Shown here one piece after another: positions 1-5,717 of a DNA stretch of 6,286 nucleotides; positions within the stretch are counted from its first letter, which is position 1, and each line of letters opens with the position of its first letter. The DNA comes from DATGEP01 sp035310125 (GTDB taxonomy: Bacteria > Chloroflexota > Ktedonobacteria > Ktedonobacterales > JADMIN01): NCBI GenBank assembly GCA_035310125.1, contig DATGEP010000336.1:1-6286 (forward strand), in the 5' to 3' direction. The translations under genes and the position numbers were made by a program. The notes below the pieces were generated by a model. The model searched no databases. It saw nothing but the letters and a program-made list of their open reading frames with translations, and had not been told where the DNA came from.

Positions 1-615
1 ATTCGCCGACGCATCGGTCAGGCGGGACAAGAGTGGCAGCGCCGACCGCAACCAGTCGAGCGCTTCTTCGCTGTGCCCTCGCGCCAGCGCCGCGACCCTG
101 CGCAGGTCATCTGATTCGGCTGCTACGCGGCTCCAGGTGACACGCGCGAGCGACTCCGTTGGGCGCGGTAGCCACGACGGCAGGTTCTCATGGCCCAGTG
201 TGGCGGCATGAAAGCCGGCGTAGGCATGGGCGATGCGGCGCGTGATCGCGGATGTCCAGGGCGGCACGCTCTTGGGGCCAACATCTTCGAGCAGGAGCAC
301 GTGCCAATCGTCGCGCCGGAAGGCGGCGTAGAATCGCGGCGCCCACGGCCCAATCACGCCGGAAAGCTCACGGTACACCTGCTCTTCGCGGGCGAGCGCG
401 TGACGTGAGAAGTCGTTCGAGGCGCGGTTGGTCCCCTTGAAGAATACACGCCGGCCATCGGCCAGCACGAGCCGGAAGGTAGGCGTCGGCCCGTATCCAC
501 CCCAGACGCGCCTGCCGTGGATGACCGGGCTGCCCATCGCCTCGCGCACACGCTGGCGCACAGCGTCTGGCACGGATCGCCAGGGGAGCTTGTCTTCGAC
601 GCCGGTGCGCGACAT
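1..615 (-). CDS. Aminoglycoside phosphotransferase (APH)-like kinase, partial (C-terminal part beyond the left edge)
   Basis: A continuous minus-strand frame of 205 codons begins with ATG at 615 and is still open at base 1. The start is supported by GGAGGGG four bases upstream and lies 16 nt after the TAG of the oxidoreductase gene, so the two are probably co-transcribed. The visible part resembles the N-lobe of the APH/choline-kinase fold: a beta strand ending in VFFKGTN (residues 57-63, with K60 as the likely ATP-contacting lysine), a helix with REEQVYREL (76-84), the hinge-like strand LLLEDVG (107-113), then the helix YAGFHAATL (132-140) typical of the LA-LHA stretch in this family. The catalytic HGD loop and metal-binding Asp would lie outside the window, so activity cannot be judged. 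Family knowledge: these are cytosolic kinases acting on aminoglycosides, choline, homoserine, macrolides or other small hydroxyl compounds. The substrate is unknown. Family confidence is good; resistance function is only a possibility. Confidence 0.8.
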   Translation of the reverse strand, partial: MSRTGVEDKLPWRSVPDAVRQRVREAMGSPVIHGRRVWGGYGPTPTFRLVLADGRRVFFKGTNRASNDFSRHALAREEQVYRELSGVIGPWAPRFYAAFRRDDWHVLLLEDVGPKSVPPWTSAITRRIAHAYAGFHAATLGHENLPSWLPRPTESLARVTWSRVAAESDDLRRVAALARGHSEEALDWLRSALPLLSRLTDASAN

Positions 616-631
616 GTCACCCCTCCGTCTG

Positions 632-1819
632 CTAGTCGTCCAATGCGTCAGAGTGAGTGGGGGCGGAGAGAAAGGCGGTGACAGCGGCGGGATCGAAGCT
701 GGCGACGCGGGCTGGGCTGAGGGCATCCAGCTCAGGAGCGGGCAGGCCGGCGAGCTGGCCGGCGACGGCGCGGCCCACGGCGGGGGCAATCGCGAAGCCG
801 TGGCCGGAAAAGCCCGTGGCGAGCGTCAGACCCTCCACGCCGGGGAACGGGCCGATGAAGGGAATGTCGTCGAAGCTCTCGGCTTCCAGTCCGCACCAGG
901 CGCGGGCGATGTGCTGCTCTCCAACGGCGGGCAGGAGCGCGCATGCGGTCTCCCAGTTGCCGCGCTGGCTGCGCGCACGCAGGGTGTAGCCACGGCGATC
1001 GGGGGTGGGGTCGCCGAGCCAGCCGCCGCCGAGCAGGAAAGCGCCATCGTCGAGCTGCTTGAGGGAGAGCGGGCGGGAGATGGAGCCGAGAACGGGACGC
1101 AGCAGTCCGGGCGCGGCGGGAGTGGAGAGGAGCATCTGGAGAGCGCGCGTGCGGATGGGCAGGCGCAGGCCGAACGGAACGAGCAGCTCGTCGCTCCAGG
1201 CGCCCGCGGCCAGCACAACGGCGTCCGCGTATATGTCGCCACGGTCGGTACGTACGCCTGTGGCGCGCGAGCCGGAGGTCAGAATGGTGTGGCAGGCGAT
1301 GCCGGTCAAGTAGACATTGCCGGCACGCTGGGCGGCGGCGGCAAAGGCGCGGGTGACGCGTGGGGGATCGGCTTGTCCGTCGGCGGGGCTATAACTGCCG
1401 GCGGTGACGCGCTCGCTGATGCCCGGCACGAGCGTGCGGACCTCGGCGGGATCCACGAGACGCACATCGTCGAAGCCATTGTCGCGCTGGCGCTGGACGA
1501 ACGCGACTAGACTCTCGGCCTCGTCGTCGCTTTCAGCGAGATGGAGATTGCCGCCCTGACGGTAGCCCAGATCGGACTCAAGCTCTTGCGCGAGCGTGGG
1601 CCAGCGAGCGATGGCTTCGACGGCCAGGCGCGCCTCGGCGGGGTGGCGTCCCTGGCGGCGGACACCGCCGGCGCTGGCCCAGGACGCGGCAGGCTCGGCG
1701 GCGACTTCGCCGCGCTCGACGACCACCACGCGCCGTCCCTGGCGGGCGAGATGGTAGGCGATGGCGCTGCCGATGACGCCACCACCGATGATGACGATAT
1801 CCGCGCTAGTCGTGGACAT
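632..1819 (-). CDS. FAD-dependent oxidoreductase, DAO family (glycine/sarcosine/D-amino-acid oxidase-like)
   Basis: A complete 395-residue protein of normal length for the DAO family (PF01266). The N-terminus holds the dinucleotide-binding beta-alpha-beta unit: hydrophobic strand DIVIIGGGVIGSAIAYHLA (residues 7-25, GGGVIGS at 12-18), ending in the ribose-binding acidic residue of VVVVERG (31-37). SWASAGGVRRQGRHP (46-60) matches the FAD-contacting segment seen after the first helix. SPADGQADPPRVTRAF (144-159) and VVLAAGAWSDEL (201-212) are conserved middle-domain features. The C-terminus has DDIPFIGPFPGVEGLTLATG followed by FSGHGFAIAPAVGRAVA (337-353), the usual flavin-covering end. No signal peptide is seen, so it is probably cytosolic. 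Known family members oxidise the C-N bond of amino acids or N-methyl amines; the substrate here is not predictable. The start is ATG at 1819 with only a weak purine stretch upstream. It is the second gene of the putative methyltransferase-oxidase-kinase unit. Confidence 0.93.
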   Translation of the reverse strand: MSTTSADIVIIGGGVIGSAIAYHLARQGRRVVVVERGEVAAEPAASWASAGGVRRQGRHPAEARLAVEAIARWPTLAQELESDLGYRQGGNLHLAESDDEAESLVAFVQRQRDNGFDDVRLVDPAEVRTLVPGISERVTAGSYSPADGQADPPRVTRAFAAAAQRAGNVYLTGIACHTILTSGSRATGVRTDRGDIYADAVVLAAGAWSDELLVPFGLRLPIRTRALQMLLSTPAAPGLLRPVLGSISRPLSLKQLDDGAFLLGGGWLGDPTPDRRGYTLRARSQRGNWETACALLPAVGEQHIARAWCGLEAESFDDIPFIGPFPGVEGLTLATGFSGHGFAIAPAVGRAVAGQLAGLPAPELDALSPARVASFDPAAVTAFLSAPTHSDALDD

Positions 1820-1860
1820 AGGGACGTCTCGCTTTCTGACAACCGTGCAAAACGAGATGG

Positions 1861-1884
1861 GAAGCGGACGGGAGATGCCGCTTC
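1861..1884 (-). terminator. Hairpin at the methyltransferase stop codon, possible attenuator or weak terminator
   Basis: GAAGCGG (1861-1867) and CCGCTTC (1878-1884) form a perfect 7-bp inverted repeat around a 10-nt loop. Read on the minus strand, the hairpin begins within the TGA of the methyltransferase and is followed, about ten bases on, by a short CGTTTTG stretch. The T-run is short and not adjacent, so full termination is doubtful. Partial termination, or protection of the 3' end between the first and second genes of the unit, would both fit. This is inferred from base pairing only. Confidence 0.35.
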
Positions 1885-2587
1885 AGGAGGCGGCGATCAG
1901 GGCACGCACACCGACGACGAGAAGCGCCGCGACCTGGCTGTAGCCAGCCTCGCGCAGCCAGAGCATATTCTGCTCAAGGCTGCCGGGCTTGTCGCCGCGC
2001 TCGGCAACCGAGCGCTCATGCGCTTCGAGCGTGTGGCCCTCGCGCTGTTGCCCATTGTACTCCGCACCGAGCGTATCCCACACGCTGCGATACGCCCCAA
2101 AGAGCGCGGGAGTGGCCAGGCGAATCCGGTCGAGCAACAGGAAGAGGCCCGACGGCGCCAGAACGGTCCGCACGCTGGCAAGCGCCCGCTTCTTGCCTTC
2201 ATCCGTGCTGTTGTGGAGAGACTGGACGGCAATAGCGACATCGAACGGGGCGCCGGGTAGATCATCCGGCGTCATGGTCTCAAAGTTCGCCTGGGCGAGC
2301 GCAAATCGCCCTGCGTAGGGCGCCAGCCGCTCGCTGGCCAGCTCCAGCATCGCGGCTGAGCCATCCACGCCGACGAGGGTGGTATCCGCGACCTCGTGCA
2401 GCACGCGCGCCGCGATGGCACCATGCCCGCAGCCGAGATCCAGCACGCGCCGTGGGGCAGGGGCGCCAGCCAGGTGATCGGAGATGAGCCTGAGCAGGAG
2501 ATCGAGCGATTGCTTGCGCTCCGGGTTCTCTTGCGTGTTCTCCTCCGCCCACTGGCGCGCGAAAGTGGCGTCGTTCCATTGCTCCAT
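1883..2587 (-). CDS. Class I SAM-dependent methyltransferase
   Basis: A cytosolic methyltransferase of 234 residues from the chosen ATG at 2587. Motif I is RRVLDLGCGHGAIAARVL (46-63), the SAM-binding glycine loop. The acidic residue ending strand two is in LVGVDGSAAMLELA (71-84). Motif II/III-like AQANFETMTPDDLPGAPFDVAIAVQSLHN (98-126) and the post-motif strand LAPSGLFLLLDRI (143-155) complete the Rossmann-like core. The C-terminal helix segment SLEQNMLWLREAGYSQVAALLVVGVRALIAA resembles the lid/end seen in the Methyltransf_25 and 12 groups. The frame is open further upstream to 2728, but residues before MEQWNDATF do not look like family sequence and overlap the promoter and palindrome, so the internal ATG is preferred. 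A GGGAGG lies 15 nt upstream, longer than ideal, with a closer weak GAAGA. The acceptor substrate is not identifiable. It is the first gene of the unit with the oxidoreductase 63 nt downstream. Confidence 0.9.
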   Translation of the reverse strand: MEQWNDATFARQWAEENTQENPERKQSLDLLLRLISDHLAGAPAPRRVLDLGCGHGAIAARVLHEVADTTLVGVDGSAAMLELASERLAPYAGRFALAQANFETMTPDDLPGAPFDVAIAVQSLHNSTDEGKKRALASVRTVLAPSGLFLLLDRIRLATPALFGAYRSVWDTLGAEYNGQQREGHTLEAHERSVAERGDKPGSLEQNMLWLREAGYSQVAALLVVGVRALIAAS

Positions 2588-2678
2588 ATGATCTTCGTGT
2601 GGCCTCCCTGATGTGGATTGCGCTTGAACGGATGCGCTTGCCCGCGAGGAACGGGCCAGCGAGGCGCCCCGCACGTTC

Positions 2679-2718
2679 ATCATACGCTCTGGCGACATCG
2701 TATGAGCAATCTCATACG
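2679..2718 (-). promoter_or_regulatory. Promoter region with perfect palindromic operator candidate upstream of the methyltransferase
   Basis: CGTATGAG (2699-2706), a CAAT spacer, and CTCATACG (2711-2718) form a perfect 8-bp inverted repeat, the classic shape of a dimeric repressor site. A third half-site copy, TCATACG, lies at 2680-2686, exactly 32 bp (about three helical turns) from the matching half at 2712-2718. On the minus strand TATGAT (2684-2679) is a good -10 candidate. A poor -35 candidate, TTGCTC (2709-2704), with a long 19-bp spacer falls inside the palindrome. A bound protein would therefore cover the -35 region. The regulator is not encoded in this window. Confidence 0.5.
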
Positions 2719-2757
2719 CGGGTAGCACACAGCATTCGCGAGGAAGATGCAGCCGCT

Positions 2758-2805
2758 ATGGATCTGACGGATGAGCAGTGGCAGGTTCCCGCTATCTTGC
2801 TTCAA
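2758..2805 (+). pseudogene. Remnant of IS5-type transposase, N-terminal end only
   Basis: ATG at 2758 begins MDLTDEQWQVPAILLQ. MDLTDEQW is the near-invariant opening of many IS5-family transposases (DUF4096/PF13340 domain at the N-terminus, usually followed by a hydrophobic PLLP stretch). Similarity ends after about 16 codons, where the sequence becomes the antisense of an alpha/beta hydrolase tail. The frame continues only to a stop near 2850 without transposase features. Neither a terminal inverted repeat nor a target duplication could be picked out, so this is a left-end scrap of an insertion sequence rather than an intact element. Confidence 0.6.
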
Positions 2806-2990
2806 GGGAGCGCGTTGCCGAGGAATGCAAGCATTGCGCTGTTGAACTGATCGGGTCTCTGCAGCGGTGCGAAATGGCTGACACCAGGCAAAGAAACGAG
2901 CTCCGCATGTGGAATGCTGCGAGCGAGATATTCGGCATGTTCGCGCTTGATGAATTCGTCGGGATCGTAATGCCTCTCAAGCCAGACGTT
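2802..2990 (-). pseudogene. Alpha/beta hydrolase, C-terminal remnant
   Basis: Reading the minus strand from 2990 to the TGA at 2802-2804 gives 62 residues with a clear alpha/beta-hydrolase end. DPDEFIKREHAEYLARSIP (residues 9-27) matches the segment following the acidic catalytic residue, and AELVSLPGVSHFAPLQRP (29-46) carries the catalytic histidine in GVSHF. FNSAMLAFL is the usual final helix. Upstream the frame meets TAG at 2991-2993 and another stop just beyond. The nucleophile elbow (GxSxG), the core strands and a start codon are absent. At least three quarters of a ~270-residue enzyme is missing, so this is decayed. Its end abuts the transposase scrap, which suggests that an IS insertion and later deletion caused the loss. 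Confidence 0.7.
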
Positions 2991-3088
2991 CTATCACGCT
3001 TTGATACGCAGGTACCGCCATCAGGAACCCTCGCTTTGATGCGCGAGCACGTACAAGCGCTCTCAAAAGCCCTGCGCGCATGCCGAGA

Positions 3089-3107
3089 ACCCCACTGGAT
3101 GTGGGAT
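3089..3107 (-). terminator. Small hairpin at the end of the MFS transporter gene
   Basis: CCCAC (3091-3095) and GTGGG (3101-3105) pair around TGGAT. On the minus-strand RNA the stem can extend to 7 bp with one G-U pair, touching the first base of the transporter's TGA stop. The downstream sequence is GGTTCTCGGC without a T-run, so intrinsic termination is uncertain. The position directly at the 3' end of the last gene of the block is what makes it plausible. Confidence 0.3.
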
Positions 3108-4333
3108 CAGGTGTTCGCCGCGAAGCGAGGTCCGGCCACGCGCCGCAGCAGCGCCCAGAAGGCGAGCATCACGAGGGCCAGCACAGCAGCGTAGGGGAGC
3201 AGGGACCAGAGGCCGATGCGCTGGACAAGGTTACCCGCCAGCCAGGGAAATACGGCGGCTCCCATGCTGCCGAGGCTGGCGGCAAAACCAATGGCGCTCT
3301 GTTGGAGGCGGGGTGATACCAGCCTGCTAATGACCGCGATGGTGGTCGGGAAGATTGGCCCGAGGCTGAACCCTGCCAGCCAGAGGCCACACGCGGCGAC
3401 GACCCCGGCGGGCGCCACCCACACGAGCAGCACGCCAGCGATAACCCCGCCGAGGCAGCCAATGATCAGACGCTGTGACCCGATGCGGTCCGCCACACGC
3501 CCCAGCACGAGCCGCCCGACCGTCAGGCCCAGCCAATAGCCACTGACCATCCAGCCGGCGATCAGGCTTACCTGGTGGCGCTCTTTGGTCAGCAGGCTGT
3601 AGCTCCACGATCCCAGGCTCACCTCCGTGCCGACGTAGACGAGGAGGAATATTGCGCAGATCCACACGACGCGCGACTGGAGGGCGGACATCAACACATT
3701 GCCTTCGCCAGCGCCGCCGCCAGACGCGGCCTGTGGACTGCCACGCCGCTCGAAGACCACGCCGAAGCTCGCGAGCGCCAGTAATCCGGCGCCTGTCCAG
3801 ATCAGGTAGGTGACATTCCATGCCCAGGCAAGGGCCAGGACGGCAGAGGCGATGACCGGGCCGAGCAGCGCTCCGATGCCGTAGAAGGCGTGCAGATAAT
3901 TGAGGAGTCCAGTGCTGCTGGGCAGTCCGGCGATATAGGCGTTGAGGCCGGCATCGAGGATCGCCACGCCGAAGCCGATACAGAGCAGCGAGAGGAGAAG
4001 GAGCGGGAAAGGCGGCATCGTGAAGACGAGTGTGGCGCCGGTGCTGAAAATCGCCGCGCCAAGCACAAAGAGGTCCCGGCGACCCAGCCGTTCCAGTAGC
4101 AGGCCACTCCCCAACGCGGCAGAAAGGTAGCCAAGCGCGCTGGCTGGAAACAGCAGCCCCGCGGTCCCTGTGCTGATCCCATAGTGCGCGCTGATGCTGG
4201 GAAGCAAGATACCCAGGCCAGCGTCGTTCGCACCGATGAGGACGAAGGCAGAGAATGCGATGCCAATCTGAAAACGCCGCCGGGACGCGACGGATTGCGC
4301 GAAGCCCGAGCGCGCTTTTGCTTCCAATCTCAT
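3107..4333 (-). CDS. MFS transporter, fucose-permease-like (FucP/YbjJ type)
   Basis: A 408-residue inner-membrane protein with about twelve hydrophobic segments in two six-helix halves, separated by a Gly/Ser-rich loop around residues 197-213 (SGGGAGEG). Motif A-like loops follow the second helix of each half: LLLERLGRRD (78-87) and GRLVLGRVADRIGSQR (273-288). LDAGLNAYIAGL (126-137) and LNYLHAFYGIGALLGPV (144-160) are hallmarks of the COG0738 fucose-permease-like group, as is YVGTEVSLGSW (233-243) in helix 7. Family knowledge: proton-coupled uptake or efflux of sugars and other small solutes; the substrate cannot be assigned. ATG at 4333 is chosen over an upstream GTG at 4369 because AGGAAAGAG stands directly before it and the extra residues lie in the inverted-repeat leader. 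It lies 74 nt downstream of the response regulator stop and is probably co-transcribed or attenuated from it. Confidence 0.92.
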   Translation of the reverse strand: MRLEAKARSGFAQSVASRRRFQIGIAFSAFVLIGANDAGLGILLPSISAHYGISTGTAGLLFPASALGYLSAALGSGLLLERLGRRDLFVLGAAIFSTGATLVFTMPPFPLLLLSLLCIGFGVAILDAGLNAYIAGLPSSTGLLNYLHAFYGIGALLGPVIASAVLALAWAWNVTYLIWTGAGLLALASFGVVFERRGSPQAASGGGAGEGNVLMSALQSRVVWICAIFLLVYVGTEVSLGSWSYSLLTKERHQVSLIAGWMVSGYWLGLTVGRLVLGRVADRIGSQRLIIGCLGGVIAGVLLVWVAPAGVVAACGLWLAGFSLGPIFPTTIAVISRLVSPRLQQSAIGFAASLGSMGAAVFPWLAGNLVQRIGLWSLLPYAAVLALVMLAFWALLRRVAGPRFAANT

Positions 4334-4343
4334 ACTCTTTCCT

Positions 4344-4386
4344 GGTGTGCGATACGGTTTGAGGCACACCGGGTAGCTGGTGTGCC
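4344..4386 (-). promoter_or_regulatory. Leader of the MFS gene with alternative, mutually exclusive hairpins
   Basis: GGCACACC (4363-4370) and GGTGTGCC (4379-4386) form a perfect 8-bp inverted repeat with an 8-nt loop. A third copy, GGTGTGC (4344-4350), can pair with the same middle segment. In the minus-strand transcript the order is GGCACACC, GGTGTGCC, GCACACC, so the middle piece can pair with the first (8 bp) or with the third (7 bp). The third copy directly abuts the AGGAAAG ribosome binding site of the transporter. No T-run follows the first hairpin, so a simple terminator for the response regulator is not well supported. Alternative readings are a protein operator or a translation-controlling switch. 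Confidence 0.45.
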
Positions 4387-4407
4387 GGGGTTAGGTGTGT
4401 GGTTTAG

Positions 4408-5109
4408 CTACGGCGCCATGAAACGATAGCCGACGCCAGGCTCCGTGACGATGAATCGGGGGCTGGCCGGGTCGTCCTCGAGCTTCTGCCGCAGGCGATT
4501 GATGTAGACACGGACGTATTCGGTTTCGGCGCCGTACTCGGCCCCCCACACGCGCTGCAACAGCAGACGATGTGTGAGCACCTTGCCCGCGTTGATGACG
4601 AGCTGCTCCAGCAAGGCGAACTCCGTTGGCGTTAGCCGCACCGGCGTCCCCCACAGCCGCACGACATGCCCGGCGAGATCAATCTCGAGGTCGCCATAAC
4701 GCCGGACGCCAGCATCAAGGGACGGCATCGGCTCGACCCGCGCGCGGCGCAAGACGGCGCGCACGCGGGCGAGCAGCTCGTCTACCCCGAACGGCTTGGT
4801 GAGATAATCGTCGGCGCCGAGATCGAGCGCGGCAACCTTGTCGCTTTCGGCGTCCAGCGCGGTGAGCACGATGATAGGGGTGGTGGCCTGCTGGCGCACG
4901 CGGCGGCAGACCTCAAGACCGTCCATCTGGGGCATCATGATGTCCAGGATCAAGAGGTGCGGCAGCTCACGCTCCCAAAGAGCAATCGCCTCAAGGCCAT
5001 TGCTGGCTTCCAATACCTCGAAGCCGCGTGCGCGCAGATTGCGGCACACGAAGTCGCGGAGCGCCACCTCGTCGTCGGCGACGAGAATGCGCCTGGATTT
5101 CGTCGTCAT
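4408..5109 (-). CDS. OmpR/KdpE-type two-component response regulator (orphan)
   Basis: A complete 233-residue regulator. The receiver domain (about 7-120) has the acidic pair D12-D13 in VADDE, phospho-acceptor D56 in LILDIMMPQMDG, T83 in IIVLTA and K105 in LTKPFG. The winged-helix Trans_reg_C domain (about 137-232) has LTPTEFALLEQLVINAGKV, the recognition region with EYVRVYINRLRQKLE, and the wing ending in FIVTEPGVGYRF, a pattern close to KdpE. Family knowledge: phosphorylation drives dimerisation and binding to direct-repeat DNA sites. ATG at 5109 is chosen because AAAAGGGG stands upstream and the receiver begins right after it; the longer frame to 5271 overlaps the preceding gene and lacks family sequence. 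It overlaps the upstream membrane-protein gene by ATGA, implying translational coupling. No histidine kinase catalytic domain and no kdpFABC genes are present here. Confidence 0.95.
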   Translation of the reverse strand: MTTKSRRILVADDEVALRDFVCRNLRARGFEVLEASNGLEAIALWERELPHLLILDIMMPQMDGLEVCRRVRQQATTPIIVLTALDAESDKVAALDLGADDYLTKPFGVDELLARVRAVLRRARVEPMPSLDAGVRRYGDLEIDLAGHVVRLWGTPVRLTPTEFALLEQLVINAGKVLTHRLLLQRVWGAEYGAETEYVRVYINRLRQKLEDDPASPRFIVTEPGVGYRFMAP

Positions 5110-5468
5110 GAGCACCCCTTTTCTCCGCCCGCCCGAAGCGATGGGACGGAAGCGACCGTGGGCACTGGATTCCCGTGGGGAGTGGCCAGTTGCAGCGAGA
5201 ACAAGATGATGGTGTGCGCGTCCTGGCGCTCGACGGTGACCTTGTGGCTGGTTTCGCGGGCGATGTCCCACGCCAGCGCCTGGTCCGTGGCCCGCACATC
5301 GTCGCGCAGATGCCGCTCGACGGCAGCATTGACGCCTACGCCCACGATGAGCATTGCCATGACAAAGAGCGAGTAGGCGCTCACATGCTGGACTAAGTGC
5401 GACCGGCGCACGGGCTGCGGCACTGACAGGTACTCCTCGGCGAGTGTTGGTGAGTCTACGGTGTGCAT
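5106..5468 (-). CDS. Short single-pass membrane protein, possible sensor-kinase N-terminal stub
   Basis: From ATG 5468 this encodes 120 residues. There is a basic segment PVRRSHLVQH (19-28), one strong membrane helix YSLFVMAMLIVGVGVNAAV (about 32-50), then a charged, helix-like extracytoplasmic stretch ERHLRDDVRATDQALAWDIARETSHKV (51-77). This layout is what opens many bacterial sensor histidine kinases and diguanylate cyclases. The tail after about residue 85 (PHGNPVPTVASVPSLRAGGEKGCS) looks unlike a domain, and no second helix, HAMP, HisKA or ATPase follows. The stop overlaps the regulator start (ATGA), so the pair is translated together. Start uncertain: GTG at 5423 has a strong GAGGAG nine bases upstream and gives 105 residues, while ATG 5468 lacks a clear ribosome site. 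It may be a deleted kinase, or an intact small partner of the regulator. Confidence 0.6.
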   Translation of the reverse strand: MHTVDSPTLAEEYLSVPQPVRRSHLVQHVSAYSLFVMAMLIVGVGVNAAVERHLRDDVRATDQALAWDIARETSHKVTVERQDAHTIILFSLQLATPHGNPVPTVASVPSLRAGGEKGCS

Positions 5469-5474
5469 ATCATA
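5469..5474 (-). promoter_or_regulatory. Possible -10 element (TATGAT) for the membrane protein/regulator/transporter block
   Basis: On the minus strand TATGAT stands immediately before ATG 5468. If it is a real -10, transcription would start just inside that ATG, which would favour the downstream GTG start at 5423 with its GAGGAG site and a leader of about 40 nt. No convincing -35 is seen 16-19 bp upstream (AACAAC region), so confidence is low. Confidence 0.3.
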
Positions 5475-5594
5475 TCGCAACGAACGATGGGGTTGTTGTA
5501 CAGGGGGAGTGACGGAGCCGGCGGGTACATTCGCGCCTGGAGACGTTCCGCTCACAATGTCCGCCCGCGCTGACCAGACGCCCACTGGCTACCC

Positions 5595-5622
5595 GCAAGC
5601 TCCCTGGTGGTAGCAGCAAGCT
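5595..5622 (+). repeat. Direct repeat GCAAGCT x2, 21-bp spacing, upstream of the EXPERA promoter
   Basis: GCAAGCT occurs at 5595-5601 and again at 5616-5622, a start-to-start spacing of 21 bp (two helical turns). The second copy ends 7 bp before the -35 hexamer TTGACA. Tandem same-face half-sites next to a -35 are typical activator sites, and OmpR-type regulators, like the one encoded divergently, bind direct repeats. That link is inference; a 7-bp repeat can also occur by chance. Confidence 0.3.
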
Positions 5623-5629
5623 GGCTGAA

Positions 5630-5659
5630 TTGACAGAAGCGTGCAACGGCACACATACT
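5630..5659 (+). promoter_or_regulatory. Sigma-70-like promoter for the EXPERA gene
   Basis: Consensus -35 TTGACA (5630-5635) is followed after 18 bp by CATACT (5654-5659), which matches four of six -10 positions. A start near 5666 would leave a leader of about 50 nt before GTG 5718, carrying the GAGAGAGG ribosome site. It lies in the 249-bp divergent intergenic region (5469-5717); apart from the direct repeat upstream, nothing else there was recognised. Confidence 0.55.
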
Positions 5660-5717
5660 GGTGGCGCCAGCTCGCCAAGCCATTGAGAGTGACCGCGAGA
5701 CGGAGAGAGGGGCGCTT

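Noticed and set aside
428..1510. Long plus-strand open frame of 360 codons (and a 239-codon one at 1541-2260) opposite the oxidoreductase and methyltransferase
   Set aside because: These are antisense frames of strongly supported minus-strand genes. Their translations are Gly/Ala/Glu-rich without domain features, as expected opposite GC-rich codons.
2588..2728. 47-codon N-terminal extension of the methyltransferase frame
   Set aside because: It is Ser/Arg/Ala-rich without family similarity, and it covers the candidate -10 and palindrome; a start at 2587 fits the family better.
2977..3081. 34-codon minus-strand open frame between the hydrolase remnant and the MFS gene
   Set aside because: It has no recognisable family, no good ribosome site and a composition like random GC-rich DNA; it probably belongs to the decayed region.
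3327..4367. 346-codon minus-strand frame overlapping the MFS gene
   Set aside because: It is shifted relative to the transporter, Arg/Pro-rich and lacks membrane segments; the transporter frame has clear family motifs.
5547..5558. TCCGCTCACAAT, identical to part of the E. coli lac operator
   Set aside because: Only one arm matches, the symmetric half is missing and no LacI-type gene or lactose gene is nearby; it is probably coincidence.
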